This document shows positions 26,443 to 36,051 of a DNA stretch of 64,000 bases, in pieces. Within the stretch, counting starts at the first letter, position 1. Each line of letters begins with the position of its first letter. The translations under genes and the position numbers were made by a program. Location: positions 1 through 64,000 of the forward strand of contig CAJKSP010000008.1 in the NCBI GenBank assembly GCA_905202595.1, written 5' to 3'. A model generated the notes under the pieces. It was given only the letters and a program-made list of their open reading frames with translations. It was not told where the DNA came from and did not search any database. The DNA comes from an uncultured Sutterella sp. GTDB taxonomy: Bacteria; Pseudomonadota; Gammaproteobacteria; Burkholderiales; Burkholderiaceae_F.

Positions 26443-26992
26443 TAAGACTCTCAGTCAAGCCGCCCTATCCGCCTCCCGCCTCATTCGAAGGTAGGAGATC
26501 CGGAATTAAGCATATTTGCTTATTTTGAGTGCAAAAATAATGCAATTAATTGTTTTTTATAAGAAATATGCACATTCCCATTGTTGGGTTTCATTCAATA
26601 CAGATCGTTAAATTTTCCCGAACAAAACTGCCCCTTTTTACAAGTAAATAACACCTTAGAGATAGTACTGTGGCATGAGTTTTCGATAAAAGGAATGATC
26701 AATTCCATTTCAAAAATTTCTTCTGGGATAAATACTCCCATTGCTCCAACCTTAAGAAAGGCCAAAAAATACCCTGGAAAGCCTTGAAAGGCAGTCAAAC
26801 AACCTTAAGGAGCGACCGTCTACTAGGGTAATTCCCCTCCCAGTTTTTAGGATAAATCTATCAAATCTGTCTGTTTAATAGTTAAGATTTCCTAAACAGC
26901 AGCAGAAAGTAGTCCCTTGGCAGGAGTTGCTTTGACGCGCCGGTCGGAGCCCTGAGCAGGATGATGCGGAAGCGGCTCTACCCAGCTGACGC

Positions 26993-27030
26993 AAAAAAAA
27001 AGCGGATCCGCCCGCCGGCTGGATCCGCTT
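26993..27030 (-). terminator. Terminator after the sensor kinase
   Basis: AAGCGGATCC and GGATCCGCTT form a perfect 10-bp stem. On the reverse strand it is followed by nine T. It lies 28 bases after the kinase stop, so mccA is transcribed separately. Confidence 0.92.
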
Positions 27031-27057
27031 CTCGAGGCTGTCTGAGCAAAGCGCCTG

Positions 27058-29241
27058 TCAGGCGCCTGGCTTGCTCTCCGATGCATGCACTGCGGCATGC
27101 GCATCGGCGGCAGGGAGCACGGTGAGCTTCGGCGGCAGCATGGAATCCGCCATTGCTTCGCCTTCTTTCGGAATGCGGGGCAGTGTGATGATGAAGCGCA
27201 CGCCGCGCGAGCCGTTTCTCTCCACGGTCACTCGACCGGCATGCCGCTCGGCGATATTGGCGACGATCGAAAGACCGAGCCCCATGCCTTTGGAGCCTTT
27301 GGACGTATGGAGCGGCTTGAAGAAGAGCGCAAGCTGCTCGTCGGAAACGTAAGGTCCGTTGTCAGCAACGGAGAGTGCCCAAGTCTTGAGATCGACCGGC
27401 TCGAGCGAGACCTCGATGCGAGGATTGGTCACGCCCGAAACGGCATCGGCTGCATTCTTCAGCAGATTGAGCACGGCAAGCTCGATTTCCCAAGCATCCA
27501 CCTCAGCCATGGATCCGCGGTTGACGCGCAGATCGATCTGCGCCGTCGTCTGGCGCGACCGCCTGAATGTGCTGATGGCGTTACCGATGACGACCGAAAG
27601 GTCGGCAACGGTGCGCGGCGGATAGTCGTGCTTGGCATAGGCCCGCACGCGGTTCACGATTTCGCTAGCGCGCTCGGCCTGATCGACGATTTCATTGAGC
27701 GCCCAGTCGAAGCTCTCCTGATCGAATTTGCCCGCCTTGGTGCGGCGGTGCAGACCGTTGGCGTAGTTCATAATCGCCGACAAGGGCTGCTTGAGCTCGT
27801 GAGCGATGATGGTCGACATCTGACCCACGATGCCCGTGCGCTCGAGGTTGGCAATATGCTGGCGCGACTGCGCCGCCTCCGCTTCAATCAGATCGCGCTC
27901 CTCAAGCGCCTTTGAGAGCTGGCGCGTCTTGCGGCGAACAAGTACGGAGAGGCTCACCATATAGCTTGCCGCGATGAAAAGCCCCAGCATGCCCAGCGCG
28001 AGAATGTCAGCATTCTCCCGCATGAAGCGCTGGAAGCTCCAGCCGGCGAGATCGGCGTAGGGCCCCATCTTGAGCTCGTAGAAGAGGTCGTAGACCGACC
28101 GATTGAGCGCCGGGAGCGCCCATTCTCCGCCGTACTGAGCGCTGTTCATCGAATAAAACAGCGTCGAGAGGAGCTTCTTTGCTGCCGGATCCACCCCCGA
28201 AGCCGCAGCAAGCGTCCAGGACGGATAAGCTGCGCTTGAATGCACGCAGGCGAGCCGATCGCGATACTGCTCGTTCACAATCGAAAGATTCTGCCGAATG
28301 TCAATGCGGCCTTTCGACTGAAAGAGCTCGAGCGTGCAGGCCGGCAGAATGCCCGCCTTCTTGGCGCCCGTCATCACGGCATCCACCACAGCCTCAGGGC
28401 TTCGCTCATAAAAGGTCACCGCATCCTGCAGCTCTGCAACAGAAATGCCCTTCGACTTGAACTCGGCAAGCGCGGCAAGCCACCAAGTCTGAGGATGCGG
28501 ATCCAGAGCTGCAATGCTTGCGTTGCGAAGCGACTCGATCGAGAGCGGCGAACTGCCTGAAGATGAGAGTCCGCCCGACAGAACGCTCTGCGCCGCAGCT
28601 GCCTCCTCGGTCTCTCGCTTCGTGAAGATCACGCAGGCTTGCGCCTCTTCCGCCTTTGTCGTTTGAACGGGCACAAAAGAGGAGATTGCTTCGGCTGAGC
28701 CCTTGCGCTGATCGAGGATGAACGCGTCCGTATCGGAAATGAAGAAGTCCAGCTGCCGGCTCTGCAGTCCCAGAGAAATAGATTCATCCTCCAGCCAAAG
28801 CACCCTCGCCTGCGAGCCGAGCACATGCTGGATGGACTCCACCGTATAGCGGAGCCACGGCGCATAGACGGTGTAGCCCAGCGAGGCCTGAATGCCGATC
28901 GTTATGGGACGCTCGAGACCCTGATCGGCACTCGGCACGCTCGGCAGATCTTCAAAGCGCACGGCGGCCTGCGCGACGGGCGCAGGCATGTCCACAGTCT
29001 GCAGCGCCGGCCGGATGGCTTCTCGGACATCGCCGGACGGCGTGCCAGTCCTCGCCCCCATGCCGACGAAGGATCCCGGCATAGCCGTCAGATCCCCTGC
29101 CGGCGAAGGCGCCGCCGCAGCAGAGCCGGCGGACGCGGCAGCAAGCGCCGCCGCGAACGCAACAGGCGCCGAGCGGCGCAGAAGCCGCAGAGCGCGGCGG
29201 AGTGGCGGAAGGGCAGAAAGCCGAATATCGGCAGTGCGCAT
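27058..29241 (-). CDS. Sensor histidine kinase with periplasmic PhnD-like domain (TtrS-like)
   Basis: This 727-residue protein has a basic N-terminus and hydrophobic segment (residues 25-45), a periplasmic PhnD-type ligand-binding domain (about 110-395), a membrane helix (411-434), a dimerisation/phosphoacceptor region with HELKQPL (His481), and an ATPase domain with LLKNAADA, DNGP and GMGLGLS. This layout is that of TtrS, the tetrathionate sensor. Three periplasmic cysteines (203, 302, 332) are present. No response-regulator gene is adjacent. It lies upstream of, and co-oriented with, mccA, so it may sense a sulfur oxyanion. The ligand is inferred, not shown. Confidence 0.88.
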   Translation of the reverse strand: MRTADIRLSALPPLRRALRLLRRSAPVAFAAALAAASAGSAAAAPSPAGDLTAMPGSFVGMGARTGTPSGDVREAIRPALQTVDMPAPVAQAAVRFEDLPSVPSADQGLERPITIGIQASLGYTVYAPWLRYTVESIQHVLGSQARVLWLEDESISLGLQSRQLDFFISDTDAFILDQRKGSAEAISSFVPVQTTKAEEAQACVIFTKRETEEAAAAQSVLSGGLSSSGSSPLSIESLRNASIAALDPHPQTWWLAALAEFKSKGISVAELQDAVTFYERSPEAVVDAVMTGAKKAGILPACTLELFQSKGRIDIRQNLSIVNEQYRDRLACVHSSAAYPSWTLAAASGVDPAAKKLLSTLFYSMNSAQYGGEWALPALNRSVYDLFYELKMGPYADLAGWSFQRFMRENADILALGMLGLFIAASYMVSLSVLVRRKTRQLSKALEERDLIEAEAAQSRQHIANLERTGIVGQMSTIIAHELKQPLSAIMNYANGLHRRTKAGKFDQESFDWALNEIVDQAERASEIVNRVRAYAKHDYPPRTVADLSVVIGNAISTFRRSRQTTAQIDLRVNRGSMAEVDAWEIELAVLNLLKNAADAVSGVTNPRIEVSLEPVDLKTWALSVADNGPYVSDEQLALFFKPLHTSKGSKGMGLGLSIVANIAERHAGRVTVERNGSRGVRFIITLPRIPKEGEAMADSMLPPKLTVLPAADAHAAVHASESKPGA

Positions 29242-29492
29242 GACGTAAGTCTGAGGGTATTGGCTGATGGAAAAGAAGAGGCGGCCAGGCCCGCCGTCAA
29301 GCGGCCTAATCGCGCATCGGGCGGAGAGTATATTGCGGGCGGCATGAAAACACGTTCCTCTTCAGCACCTTTCTCCGTCCCTGCAGGCCGCCGGCTGAGC
29401 TCCGGCTGCAAGAGTCCATAATGCACTCATCGCGCGGCGTGAGGCGATTCCCGCCGCCCTTCGCTCCTTTTTTCGTCCTTACTACGCATGCC

Positions 29493-31037
29493 ATGACGAG
29501 CACAGCTGCCACCAACCTCCAGCTTCTCGAGCGCCTGCCCGCCCGCTCCCTGCGTCCTGACGAGCCGCTCGCCCGAACGCTGCCCCCCGACTGGGCGGCG
29601 CCACTCGAAGCCAAAGGCCTCGAAACCGTGGCAGATCTGTACGACTGCGCCGCTTCGCTCGGCGCAGGCTGGTTCCGAAGCTTTTCCGGGATCAGCGCCG
29701 ACGCGGCGACAGCCCTGATGCGCTGGCTCGCTCTTTACGGCGAGGCTGTGGGCGAAGTGACGGCGCGCTTCTTCCTGCCGGGCGAAGCGCCGGGACTCAA
29801 AGCAGCAAGCGCCGCAGGCCGAGAGCCGAGAACTCTGCCGCCGCCGGATCCGGAAATCCGTCCGCTCGAAGCGCTTGTGCTTCCCGACAGCCTGGACGGT
29901 TCAGCCGGCGTCAATCGCGCGCCGGCCATCGGATGCTCTCTCTCAGCCAAAAACGACCTGGAAGCCATTCAAATCTGGCTCAACGCTCGAGCAGGCAACC
30001 CCAACACGTTCGGCAACTATCGCAAAGAAGCAGAGCGCTTTCTCCTGTGGTGCCTCGTCGAAAAGCGCGTCGCCCTCTCCGACGTGCGCGCAGGAGACGC
30101 TTCGCAGTACCTGCGCTGGCTGGAAAATCTCGGCCGGCTCGACGACAGCGCCTTTGCGCAAAAGTGGCGCGAGCCGCAGTCGCGCTGGATCGGCCCCAAG
30201 AACATACCCCGCACCAGCCCAAGCTGGCGCCCCTTCAACGGCCCGCTCTCGGTTTCGAGCCGCCGCAATGCCGTCGTCGTCGTCCGGCAGCTCTTCAACT
30301 TCCTCAAGAAGACGGGCTACCTCATCTTCAACCCCTTCGATCAAGTAAGCCCCAAGGTGCCGCTTCTCAAAGGCGAAGGCGCGCCGCAAGCCTTTGCCGA
30401 CCGTTCGCTCACGCCTGAGCAGTGGCGCGACGTCGTCGAGCGGCTTCCGCTGCTGCCCGAGGGCTGGCCGCGGGAGCGCATGAAGCTCATTCTCATGATG
30501 GGCAAGAGTCTCGGCATGCGCGCTTCTGAAATGCTTGATGCGAAGGCTGGCTGGATCGTCGAGCGGCGCATCGGCTTTTCCGTGCGCCGCGCGATTGAAA
30601 TCGTAGGCAAAGGCAGCAAAGTCCGCCGTCTGCCCCTCAATGCAGACCAAGTCGACATCATTGACAGCGCGCTTCGCGCCCGAGGAATTCCCGGACTTTC
30701 CGGCGCCGACCCGGATACGCCTCTGCTCATCAACCTCGGCCGTGGCCGCCATCCGAACGGCCCGATGACGCGAAGCGGCCTCTACCGCGCGCTCGTTCAG
30801 TTCTTTGATGCAGCGGCGCTTGACGCTGCCGCCAAGTCGCCCATGGACGCGGCAAAGCTGAGAGCCGCATCCACGCACTGGCTGCGGCATACCTTTGCCG
30901 TCGAAGCGCTCGGAAAGATGAGCGTCAACGTCGTGCAGCACGCCATGGGGCATGCGTCTGTCGCGACCACGGGCCGCTACCTCTCGCCGGAAGAAGAAGA
31001 AATGAGCGAGGCCATGGCGCGCATGAAGGCGCTTTGA
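29493..31037 (+). CDS. Tyrosine recombinase/integrase with N-terminal DUF3701-like domain
   Basis: This 514-residue recombinase (start MTSTAATNLQ) has an N-terminal helical module of about 150 residues of the type seen in betaproteobacterial integrases, a SAM-like core-binding domain (LEAIQIWLNARAGNPNTFGNYRKEAERF split over two helices), and a catalytic domain with Arg (LGMRASEML), Lys (GKGSKVRRL), HWLRHTF and HAMGHASVATTGRYL, whose final Tyr is the nucleophile. All catalytic residues are intact. It lies between a kinase and holB without phage genes or att repeats, so it looks like a resident chromosomal recombinase rather than part of an element. Confidence 0.88.
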   Translation: MTSTAATNLQLLERLPARSLRPDEPLARTLPPDWAAPLEAKGLETVADLYDCAASLGAGWFRSFSGISADAATALMRWLALYGEAVGEVTARFFLPGEAPGLKAASAAGREPRTLPPPDPEIRPLEALVLPDSLDGSAGVNRAPAIGCSLSAKNDLEAIQIWLNARAGNPNTFGNYRKEAERFLLWCLVEKRVALSDVRAGDASQYLRWLENLGRLDDSAFAQKWREPQSRWIGPKNIPRTSPSWRPFNGPLSVSSRRNAVVVVRQLFNFLKKTGYLIFNPFDQVSPKVPLLKGEGAPQAFADRSLTPEQWRDVVERLPLLPEGWPRERMKLILMMGKSLGMRASEMLDAKAGWIVERRIGFSVRRAIEIVGKGSKVRRLPLNADQVDIIDSALRARGIPGLSGADPDTPLLINLGRGRHPNGPMTRSGLYRALVQFFDAAALDAAAKSPMDAAKLRAASTHWLRHTFAVEALGKMSVNVVQHAMGHASVATTGRYLSPEEEEMSEAMARMKAL

Positions 31038-31073
31038 TGCCGAAGCGGCAGCGCTTCGGCCTCGAGCGCTCCG

Positions 31074-32114
31074 TTACTTCACAGGCCTTGCCGCCTGCTG
31101 ATACCTCAGAAGCGCCGCCTCCCAGACCTGCTTGGCATTAAGCGGATGATCTGACGAGCGGCGCACGCTCTTCGCCTCCGCTTCAAAGCCGAAGAGCGCC
31201 TTGAGAGACGCGCGCCCGGCAATCTGTGAGAGCGCCGCTGATTCATTCACGAAGTACCTAGGAGCGAGCCCTGACTTCATCCGGATGAGATCATGCGTCC
31301 AGCGCGAAAGCTGCAGCGAAAAGGCAGGAATCGTCAGGTCATTCGCATAGCCCCGGACGACTTCGTCGGCAGTCAGCGCGGCGCCGCGCCTGAGCAGCGC
31401 CGTAAGCGCCGCCTCCGTCTTGGCGGAGAGCCGCTCGTCCGCGCTTTTCGAAAGCGCAGCAAGGGGCGAGCCGCCGGCCATGGCAAGCGCCGCCTCCGAA
31501 TCCTTCACCCTGCGGCTCTTCAAAAACGCCTCCCCTTCGGCGCGAGTGGGCATGCGTACGCGAAGAAGCCGCGAACGCGAGCGGATCGTCGGCAGCACCG
31601 CGTCAATGTCCTCTGCGGCAAGGATGTACGTCAGCCCCTCCGGCGGCTCCTCCATCGACTTGAGGAGCGCAGCCGCCGCCTCGGCGCGAATCATGTCCGC
31701 CGGATAGATCACGATGATGCGCTTGCCGCCCTGATTGGCATTGAGGCCCACAAAGTCCTCAAGGGCGCGGATCTGATGAATGCGGATTTCGCGGCTGAGC
31801 GTCTTCTTCTCGCTGCGCTCGTTGTCGGCGGCGGCATACGGCACGCCGTGCACGCTGCACATGTACTCGGAAAGCACCTGCCTGTAGTCCGGATGCGTCC
31901 CTGCTGCCGTCAGCGCACAAGCTCCGCATCGTCCGCAGGGCGTGCCGTCGGGCGCCGGATGCTCGCAGAAGAGCGACTTTGCAAAAGCGTCGGCGAGCTC
32001 GTAGAGCCCAGTGCCCGGCGCGCCGTAAAGCAGAATGGCATTCGGCAGCTGGCTGCGGATGGCGTTGAGCGCCGCAGCTGCTTCTTCGAGCCACGGATAA
32101 GGCGCTAGAGCCAT
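31074..32114 (-). CDS. holB: DNA polymerase III, delta' subunit
   Basis: This 346-residue clamp-loader subunit has an AAA+ fold: LLYGAPGTGLYEL in place of a full Walker A (the Lys is missing, common for delta'), the zinc ligands CEHPAPDGTPCGRCGAC, and KSMEEPPEGLTYIL. It overlaps the tmk gene by ten bases, in the conserved mltG-tmk-holB order. Confidence 0.93.
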   Translation of the reverse strand: MALAPYPWLEEAAAALNAIRSQLPNAILLYGAPGTGLYELADAFAKSLFCEHPAPDGTPCGRCGACALTAAGTHPDYRQVLSEYMCSVHGVPYAAADNERSEKKTLSREIRIHQIRALEDFVGLNANQGGKRIIVIYPADMIRAEAAAALLKSMEEPPEGLTYILAAEDIDAVLPTIRSRSRLLRVRMPTRAEGEAFLKSRRVKDSEAALAMAGGSPLAALSKSADERLSAKTEAALTALLRRGAALTADEVVRGYANDLTIPAFSLQLSRWTHDLIRMKSGLAPRYFVNESAALSQIAGRASLKALFGFEAEAKSVRRSSDHPLNAKQVWEAALLRYQQAARPVK

Positions 32115-32719
32115 GGCTGCACCTTCTGCGCGATCGTCAGCCGCACCGTCTCCGGAGGCAGCGCGGCATCAACGACGAGAAAGCGCAACGGATCTCGCTT
32201 CGCCCGCTCGAGGTAAGCCTCGCGCACCCGGCAGAAAAAGGCGCGGTCCTCCCGCTCAAAGCGGTCAGGATCGCCGCCGCGCTCGGCTAGACGCCGAGCG
32301 GCCGTCTCCGGCGAGAGATCAAAGAGAATGGTGAGGTCAGGGGCAAAATCGCCGAGCGTCCAGCGCTCAAGCGCCTCCACCTGCGCGCCAGGAAAGCCTT
32401 TGCCGCCCGCCTGATAGGCATAGGTTGCATCCGTGAAGCGGTCGGAGAGCACCCAGCGGCCCGCCTCGAGCGCGGGACGGATCTTCTTTTCGACGTGCTC
32501 CGCCCGGGCGGCGAAGAAGAGGAGCGTCTCGGCGCGCGCGCCCATGTCCTCGTTCAGAAGCAGCGACCGAATCGATTCGCCGAGAGGCGTGCCGCCCGGC
32601 TCGCGCGTGCGCACCGGCTGATGTCCCGCTTGGGCGGCCAGCGCTTCCAGCGCATCCAGCTGCGTGGACTTGCCTGCGCCGTCAATGCCTTCGAATGTAA
32701 TGAAGCGACCTCGGCTCAC
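32105..32719 (-). CDS. tmk: Thymidylate kinase
   Basis: This 204-residue kinase phosphorylates dTMP to dTDP. Visible are the P-loop FEGIDGAGKST, REPGGTPLGE, and LSDRFTDATYAYQ, the DR(Y/F) thymidine-binding motif. Length equals the family norm. Its end overlaps holB. Confidence 0.96.
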   Translation of the reverse strand: MSRGRFITFEGIDGAGKSTQLDALEALAAQAGHQPVRTREPGGTPLGESIRSLLLNEDMGARAETLLFFAARAEHVEKKIRPALEAGRWVLSDRFTDATYAYQAGGKGFPGAQVEALERWTLGDFAPDLTILFDLSPETAARRLAERGGDPDRFEREDRAFFCRVREAYLERAKRDPLRFLVVDAALPPETVRLTIAQKVQPWL

Positions 32720-32850
32720 GCCGCACCTCCTTCGGAGAAAAAAAGCGTTCTAAGAAATGCCGGCGCCAGCCGGCGCTCGGCCGCCCGATCGAGCGAAGGC
32801 TCATTGTAGCGGAGGCGGCCTTGCGGACTTGAAGGGCTTCGCGGAGCGGA

Positions 32851-34227
32851 CTACTGAGCGCGAAGCGGTCCTTTTTCGGCCCGTGCGCCCGCAGCGGAAG
32901 GCTTCAAGGGCGTCGTGCGCTTCTTGATGATGAAATGCTCGACGGCGCGGTTGTGATCCTTCAGATTCGTCGTGAATTCGCTCGTGCCGTCCGGACGCGC
33001 CACAAAGTAGAGAAAGCGCGTGTCGGCCGGCTGCGCGGCCGCGCGAATGGAAGCAGGCGCCGGAAGAGAAATCGGCGTAGGCGGCAGCGCCGGAATCTTA
33101 TACGTGTTGTAGGGCGTCTCCTGCTGCAAATCGCGGCGCGTCAGCCGTCCCGTGTAGGCCTCTCCGAGTCCGTAGATCACAGTCGGATCCGTCTGCAGCG
33201 GCATCTTCACCCGGAGGCGGTTGTGAAAGACCGAGCTCACAAGCGCCCGATCGCCGTGAATGCCGGTTTCCTTTTCGATGATGGAAGCGAGAATCAGCAG
33301 CTCGTACGGGCTCTTGACGACGCAATTCGGACTGCGGTCTGCCCAGGCGCGCTCGACAAGGCGCTTCTGCCTCGCCACAGCCGCCTTGAGAATCGTCAGA
33401 TCCGACGTGCCGGAGCCGTATCGGTAAGTGTCCGGTGCAATGAAGCCCTCCAGGCTCGGATAGCCGCCTAGGCCCAGCGCTTCGCGCAGCGCAGGCTCGG
33501 AAAGCTTTGCGGCCGCCGGCTTGAGATTCACCGCGTCCGCAAGAATGCGCATGGCCTCCTTCCAGGTTGTGCCCTCGGGAATCCGCACCTGCTGATCGAT
33601 AAGAGGCGGCCGGCTGAAGACCTGAATGGCGTCAGCTGCCGACATGCCGCGCTGAAAGCGATAAAGGCCGATCTTTAAATTCGAAACTGCCTTCGGATAA
33701 CGCTTTTTGAGAAGCTGCAGCTCCCAGTCGGCAATGTCCATGCCGGCTTCGCGCATCTTCTGCACGGCTCTGCGAGGCGTATCGCCTTCCTCGATGATCA
33801 CTTCCGTCGTGCGGACGCCGTCGGCCATCTTCACGGGACGCTTGGCAAGGAGCCAGTCGAGCGCCGCATAGGCGCCGCCCGCCAGCGCGAGCGCCAGAAC
33901 GGCAAGCGCCGCGACGGCGCAGACCAACCGCTTGGAAAGCGACCCGAGCATCGGCTGCAGAGGCTTTTCAGCCCTGTCCTGAAGAGCCGCGGCGCTCGCC
34001 TCGCCCGCCGTCTGCGGCCCCGCAGCGCCTGCGGCTTCAGAGGGCCCGCCGGGCTGCGGCGATTCGCCGAGCGCCGACTCCTCCGGAGGCGTTCGAGGCT
34101 GCGCTGCCTCCGCCTGAGGCGGGGCGCCCGCGCCGCTCGAGGACTCGCTTTCCCGCTGAGGCGCTTCGGAAGCGTCCTTCGGCAGATCGGCGGCGTCTTT
34201 CGATGAGGATGAGGAAGAAGAAGTCAT
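32851..34227 (-). CDS. mltG: Endolytic murein transglycosylase
   Basis: This 458-residue protein has a cytoplasmic Ser/Pro/Ala-rich tail of about 105 residues, a single membrane helix (about 108-130) and a YceG/MltG domain in the periplasm. The catalytic glutamate lies in ILASIIEKETG, and SVFHNRL and LPPTPISLPAPASI are family motifs. It cuts nascent glycan strands to end their growth. The tail is longer than in E. coli YceG (340 residues in all). First gene of mltG-tmk-holB, divergent from ygfZ. Confidence 0.95.
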   Translation of the reverse strand: MTSSSSSSSKDAADLPKDASEAPQRESESSSGAGAPPQAEAAQPRTPPEESALGESPQPGGPSEAAGAAGPQTAGEASAAALQDRAEKPLQPMLGSLSKRLVCAVAALAVLALALAGGAYAALDWLLAKRPVKMADGVRTTEVIIEEGDTPRRAVQKMREAGMDIADWELQLLKKRYPKAVSNLKIGLYRFQRGMSAADAIQVFSRPPLIDQQVRIPEGTTWKEAMRILADAVNLKPAAAKLSEPALREALGLGGYPSLEGFIAPDTYRYGSGTSDLTILKAAVARQKRLVERAWADRSPNCVVKSPYELLILASIIEKETGIHGDRALVSSVFHNRLRVKMPLQTDPTVIYGLGEAYTGRLTRRDLQQETPYNTYKIPALPPTPISLPAPASIRAAAQPADTRFLYFVARPDGTSEFTTNLKDHNRAVEHFIIKKRTTPLKPSAAGARAEKGPLRAQ

Positions 34228-34488
34228 GCTGGATCAGACAGAGCACGAAAATAACCGGCTTCAGTGTAGCCAAGCGCAGAGCAGTTCTGGCGGCTGAGGC
34301 GCTCGAATTCTTGGCAGAAAGCCTCGGCGCCGCGCTTGCCCGCTGCAGACGGCAGTGATCAAAAGGTCCCCAAACGCGCCGCCGGCGGCTATGCTTCCCC
34401 GCAAGCACATCATTTGGCCTGGGCTTGCGCCCGGCGCGCATTCTTCGCGCTGCGCAGCTCCTGGCGCTTTGAAAGGATTCATGCTCTT

Positions 34489-35436
34489 ATGACTACGCAA
34501 CCCGGACTTGTCGCCGTGCGCGGCTTTTCGCTCATTCGGGCGAGCGGCGCAGACGCCGTACATTTTCTTCACGGCCAGTTCACTCAGAAGATCGAAGGCC
34601 TCGGCGGCAGCTGCCGCAGCGCCGGCTACTGCTCGCCCAAAGGCCGGCTTCTGGCCGCCATGCGCGCCTGGCTCGCCGAAGACGGCAGCGTCATGCTGAT
34701 GATGCCGGAAGTCATCGCCGAATCGTTCCTGAAGCGCATCCGCATGTACGTTCTGCGCGCCAAAGTGACTTTCACGGCGCTCGAGCCGGCGCCGCTCATG
34801 GCCGCCTTCATCGGCGAAGCCGGCAGCAAGGCAGCGCAGGCGCTCGGACTTGCGCTTCCGGCAGCGGGCGAAGCCCGGCGCGATGCCGAAAAGGGCCTGC
34901 TGCTCCTCGGCCTGCAGCCGGCCGCTGCGATCGAAGGCTTCTGCGCTGGCGGACAGCGCACGCTCGCCATTGCGCTTCCGGGCACTCAGGCGCCGCTCGC
35001 CGCGCCCGCTGACGACGGCGCGCTCTTCCGCGCCTCCGAAGAAGCCGCGGGTGTCGCGCAGGTCTACCCCGAAACGCGCGAGCTCTTTGTGCCGCAGGCT
35101 GCAAACTTCGAGCTCGCCGGCGGCGTCGTCTTTGACAAAGGCTGCTACCCAGGCCAGGAAGTGATTTCCCGCGTGCAGCATATCGGCGAAACCAACCGCC
35201 GCGCCGCGCTTGGCATTGCTGAGGGCGCCGCTCAAGTCCGCCCGGGCGACCCCGTCTACGCCGCAGGCGACGAAGCCGGCCGCGTCATTGATGCCGTCTC
35301 GATCGGCGGCCGCACGCTCGTCTTCTTCAGCGCCACGCTCGCCGCCATCGCCGAGGGCGCTTCGCTGGCTGCAGACGGTCCGAAGCTCGCGGCCGCGCCG
35401 CTTCCCTACGCCTGGAAGAACGCGCAGAACGCCTGA
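34489..35436 (+). CDS. ygfZ: Folate-binding Fe-S cluster repair protein YgfZ
   Basis: This 315-residue protein belongs to the GcvT-like YgfZ family, which uses tetrahydrofolate to help keep Fe-S enzymes active. It has HFLHGQFTQ near the N-terminus, CSPKGRLLA and the signature KGCYPGQEV, with the conserved cysteine. The start at 34489 matches the family; the track-long upstream frame adds 51 unrelated residues. Divergent from mltG, the usual betaproteobacterial arrangement. Confidence 0.93.
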   Translation: MTTQPGLVAVRGFSLIRASGADAVHFLHGQFTQKIEGLGGSCRSAGYCSPKGRLLAAMRAWLAEDGSVMLMMPEVIAESFLKRIRMYVLRAKVTFTALEPAPLMAAFIGEAGSKAAQALGLALPAAGEARRDAEKGLLLLGLQPAAAIEGFCAGGQRTLAIALPGTQAPLAAPADDGALFRASEEAAGVAQVYPETRELFVPQAANFELAGGVVFDKGCYPGQEVISRVQHIGETNRRAALGIAEGAAQVRPGDPVYAAGDEAGRVIDAVSIGGRTLVFFSATLAAIAEGASLAADGPKLAAAPLPYAWKNAQNA

Positions 35437-35588
35437 TGCAAAGGCATTCATGCCGGCCGGCGCCCTGCCGCGCGGCCGGCTGGATTCCCTTGATGCCGTT
35501 CAGCCTCGCCTGATAAGATTCAGCAGATTTTTCAACCCCTGGCGCTGCCGAGCCCTTCAGACTTTGCGGCGTCCCTGAAGGTATTTCC

Positions 35589-35906
35589 ATGTCAGAGGAT
35601 GTTCTTCAGCAGCTCGAAGGCATCGCGCAGAAGCGCGCCGCCCTGGAAGCTGAAATGGCTGAACTTCGGCGCAGCCGCATTGAAGCGGTTCAGGCGCTGA
35701 TCGACCGCTTCGACATCAGCCGCCGAGAACTTAATTTTTCCAAGGGGCAGAGCCGCATCGTTGCCGATTCGCGCCGCACCCGCTCCGTCAAGTACATTGG
35801 CCCGAACGGCGAAAAATGGACCGGCAGCGGCCGCACGCCCCTCTGGGTGAAGCGCCTGGAGGCCGGCGGCAGCAGCCGCGAGCTCTTCCGCGTCAAGCCG
35901 CTCTGA
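35589..35906 (+). CDS. H-NS family nucleoid-associated protein
   Basis: This 105-residue DNA-binding protein has an N-terminal coiled-coil (residues 1-45) and the C-terminal H-NS motif YIGPNGEKWTGSGRTPLWVKRL. Short H-NS proteins of this kind are typical of Burkholderiales and silence A/T-rich DNA. The A/T-rich stretches upstream of mccA and the porin at 58 kb are natural candidate targets. Confidence 0.92.
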   Translation: MSEDVLQQLEGIAQKRAALEAEMAELRRSRIEAVQALIDRFDISRRELNFSKGQSRIVADSRRTRSVKYIGPNGEKWTGSGRTPLWVKRLEAGGSSRELFRVKPL

Positions 35907-35956
35907 AGAGCCTCCCTAAAGACGTGCTTCCGCTTGGCGCCTAGGCCCCGCAGACG

Positions 35957-35982
35957 GGAGGCTCAAAAAGCCTCCTTTTTTT
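35957..35982 (+). terminator. Terminator after the H-NS gene
   Basis: GGAGGCT-CAAAA-AGCCTCC is followed by seven T. It starts 51 bases after the stop codon. Confidence 0.9.
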
Positions 35983-36051
35983 GCGCCTTCAGCATCGTCC
36001 GCCCGCTGCGGACGGCCTTGCTTTCTTCACCCTCCCTCACTTTTCCCACCC

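Larger units (their letters stand above)
26300..26992. promoter_or_regulatory. Long regulatory interval upstream of mccA, with an A/T-rich core
   Basis: The 26300-26480 part should hold the mccA promoter: reverse-strand GGCATATAAAAATC is a likely -10 region without a good -35, pointing to activator dependence. From about 26500 to 26890 base composition drops sharply in GC compared with the rest of the window. Two overlapping frames of 67-68 codons there show no recognisable protein. Candidate operators are listed separately. Confidence 0.5.

Noticed and set aside
26581..26798. Two overlapping frames of 67-68 codons in the A/T-rich island
   Set aside because: Both strands are open only because the region is stop-poor by chance. 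Neither has a ribosome binding site or recognisable protein features.
29493..31037. Integrase as evidence of a prophage or genomic island
   Set aside because: No phage genes, att duplications or tRNA target adjoin it, and the flanks are ordinary chromosomal genes. Treated as a resident recombinase.
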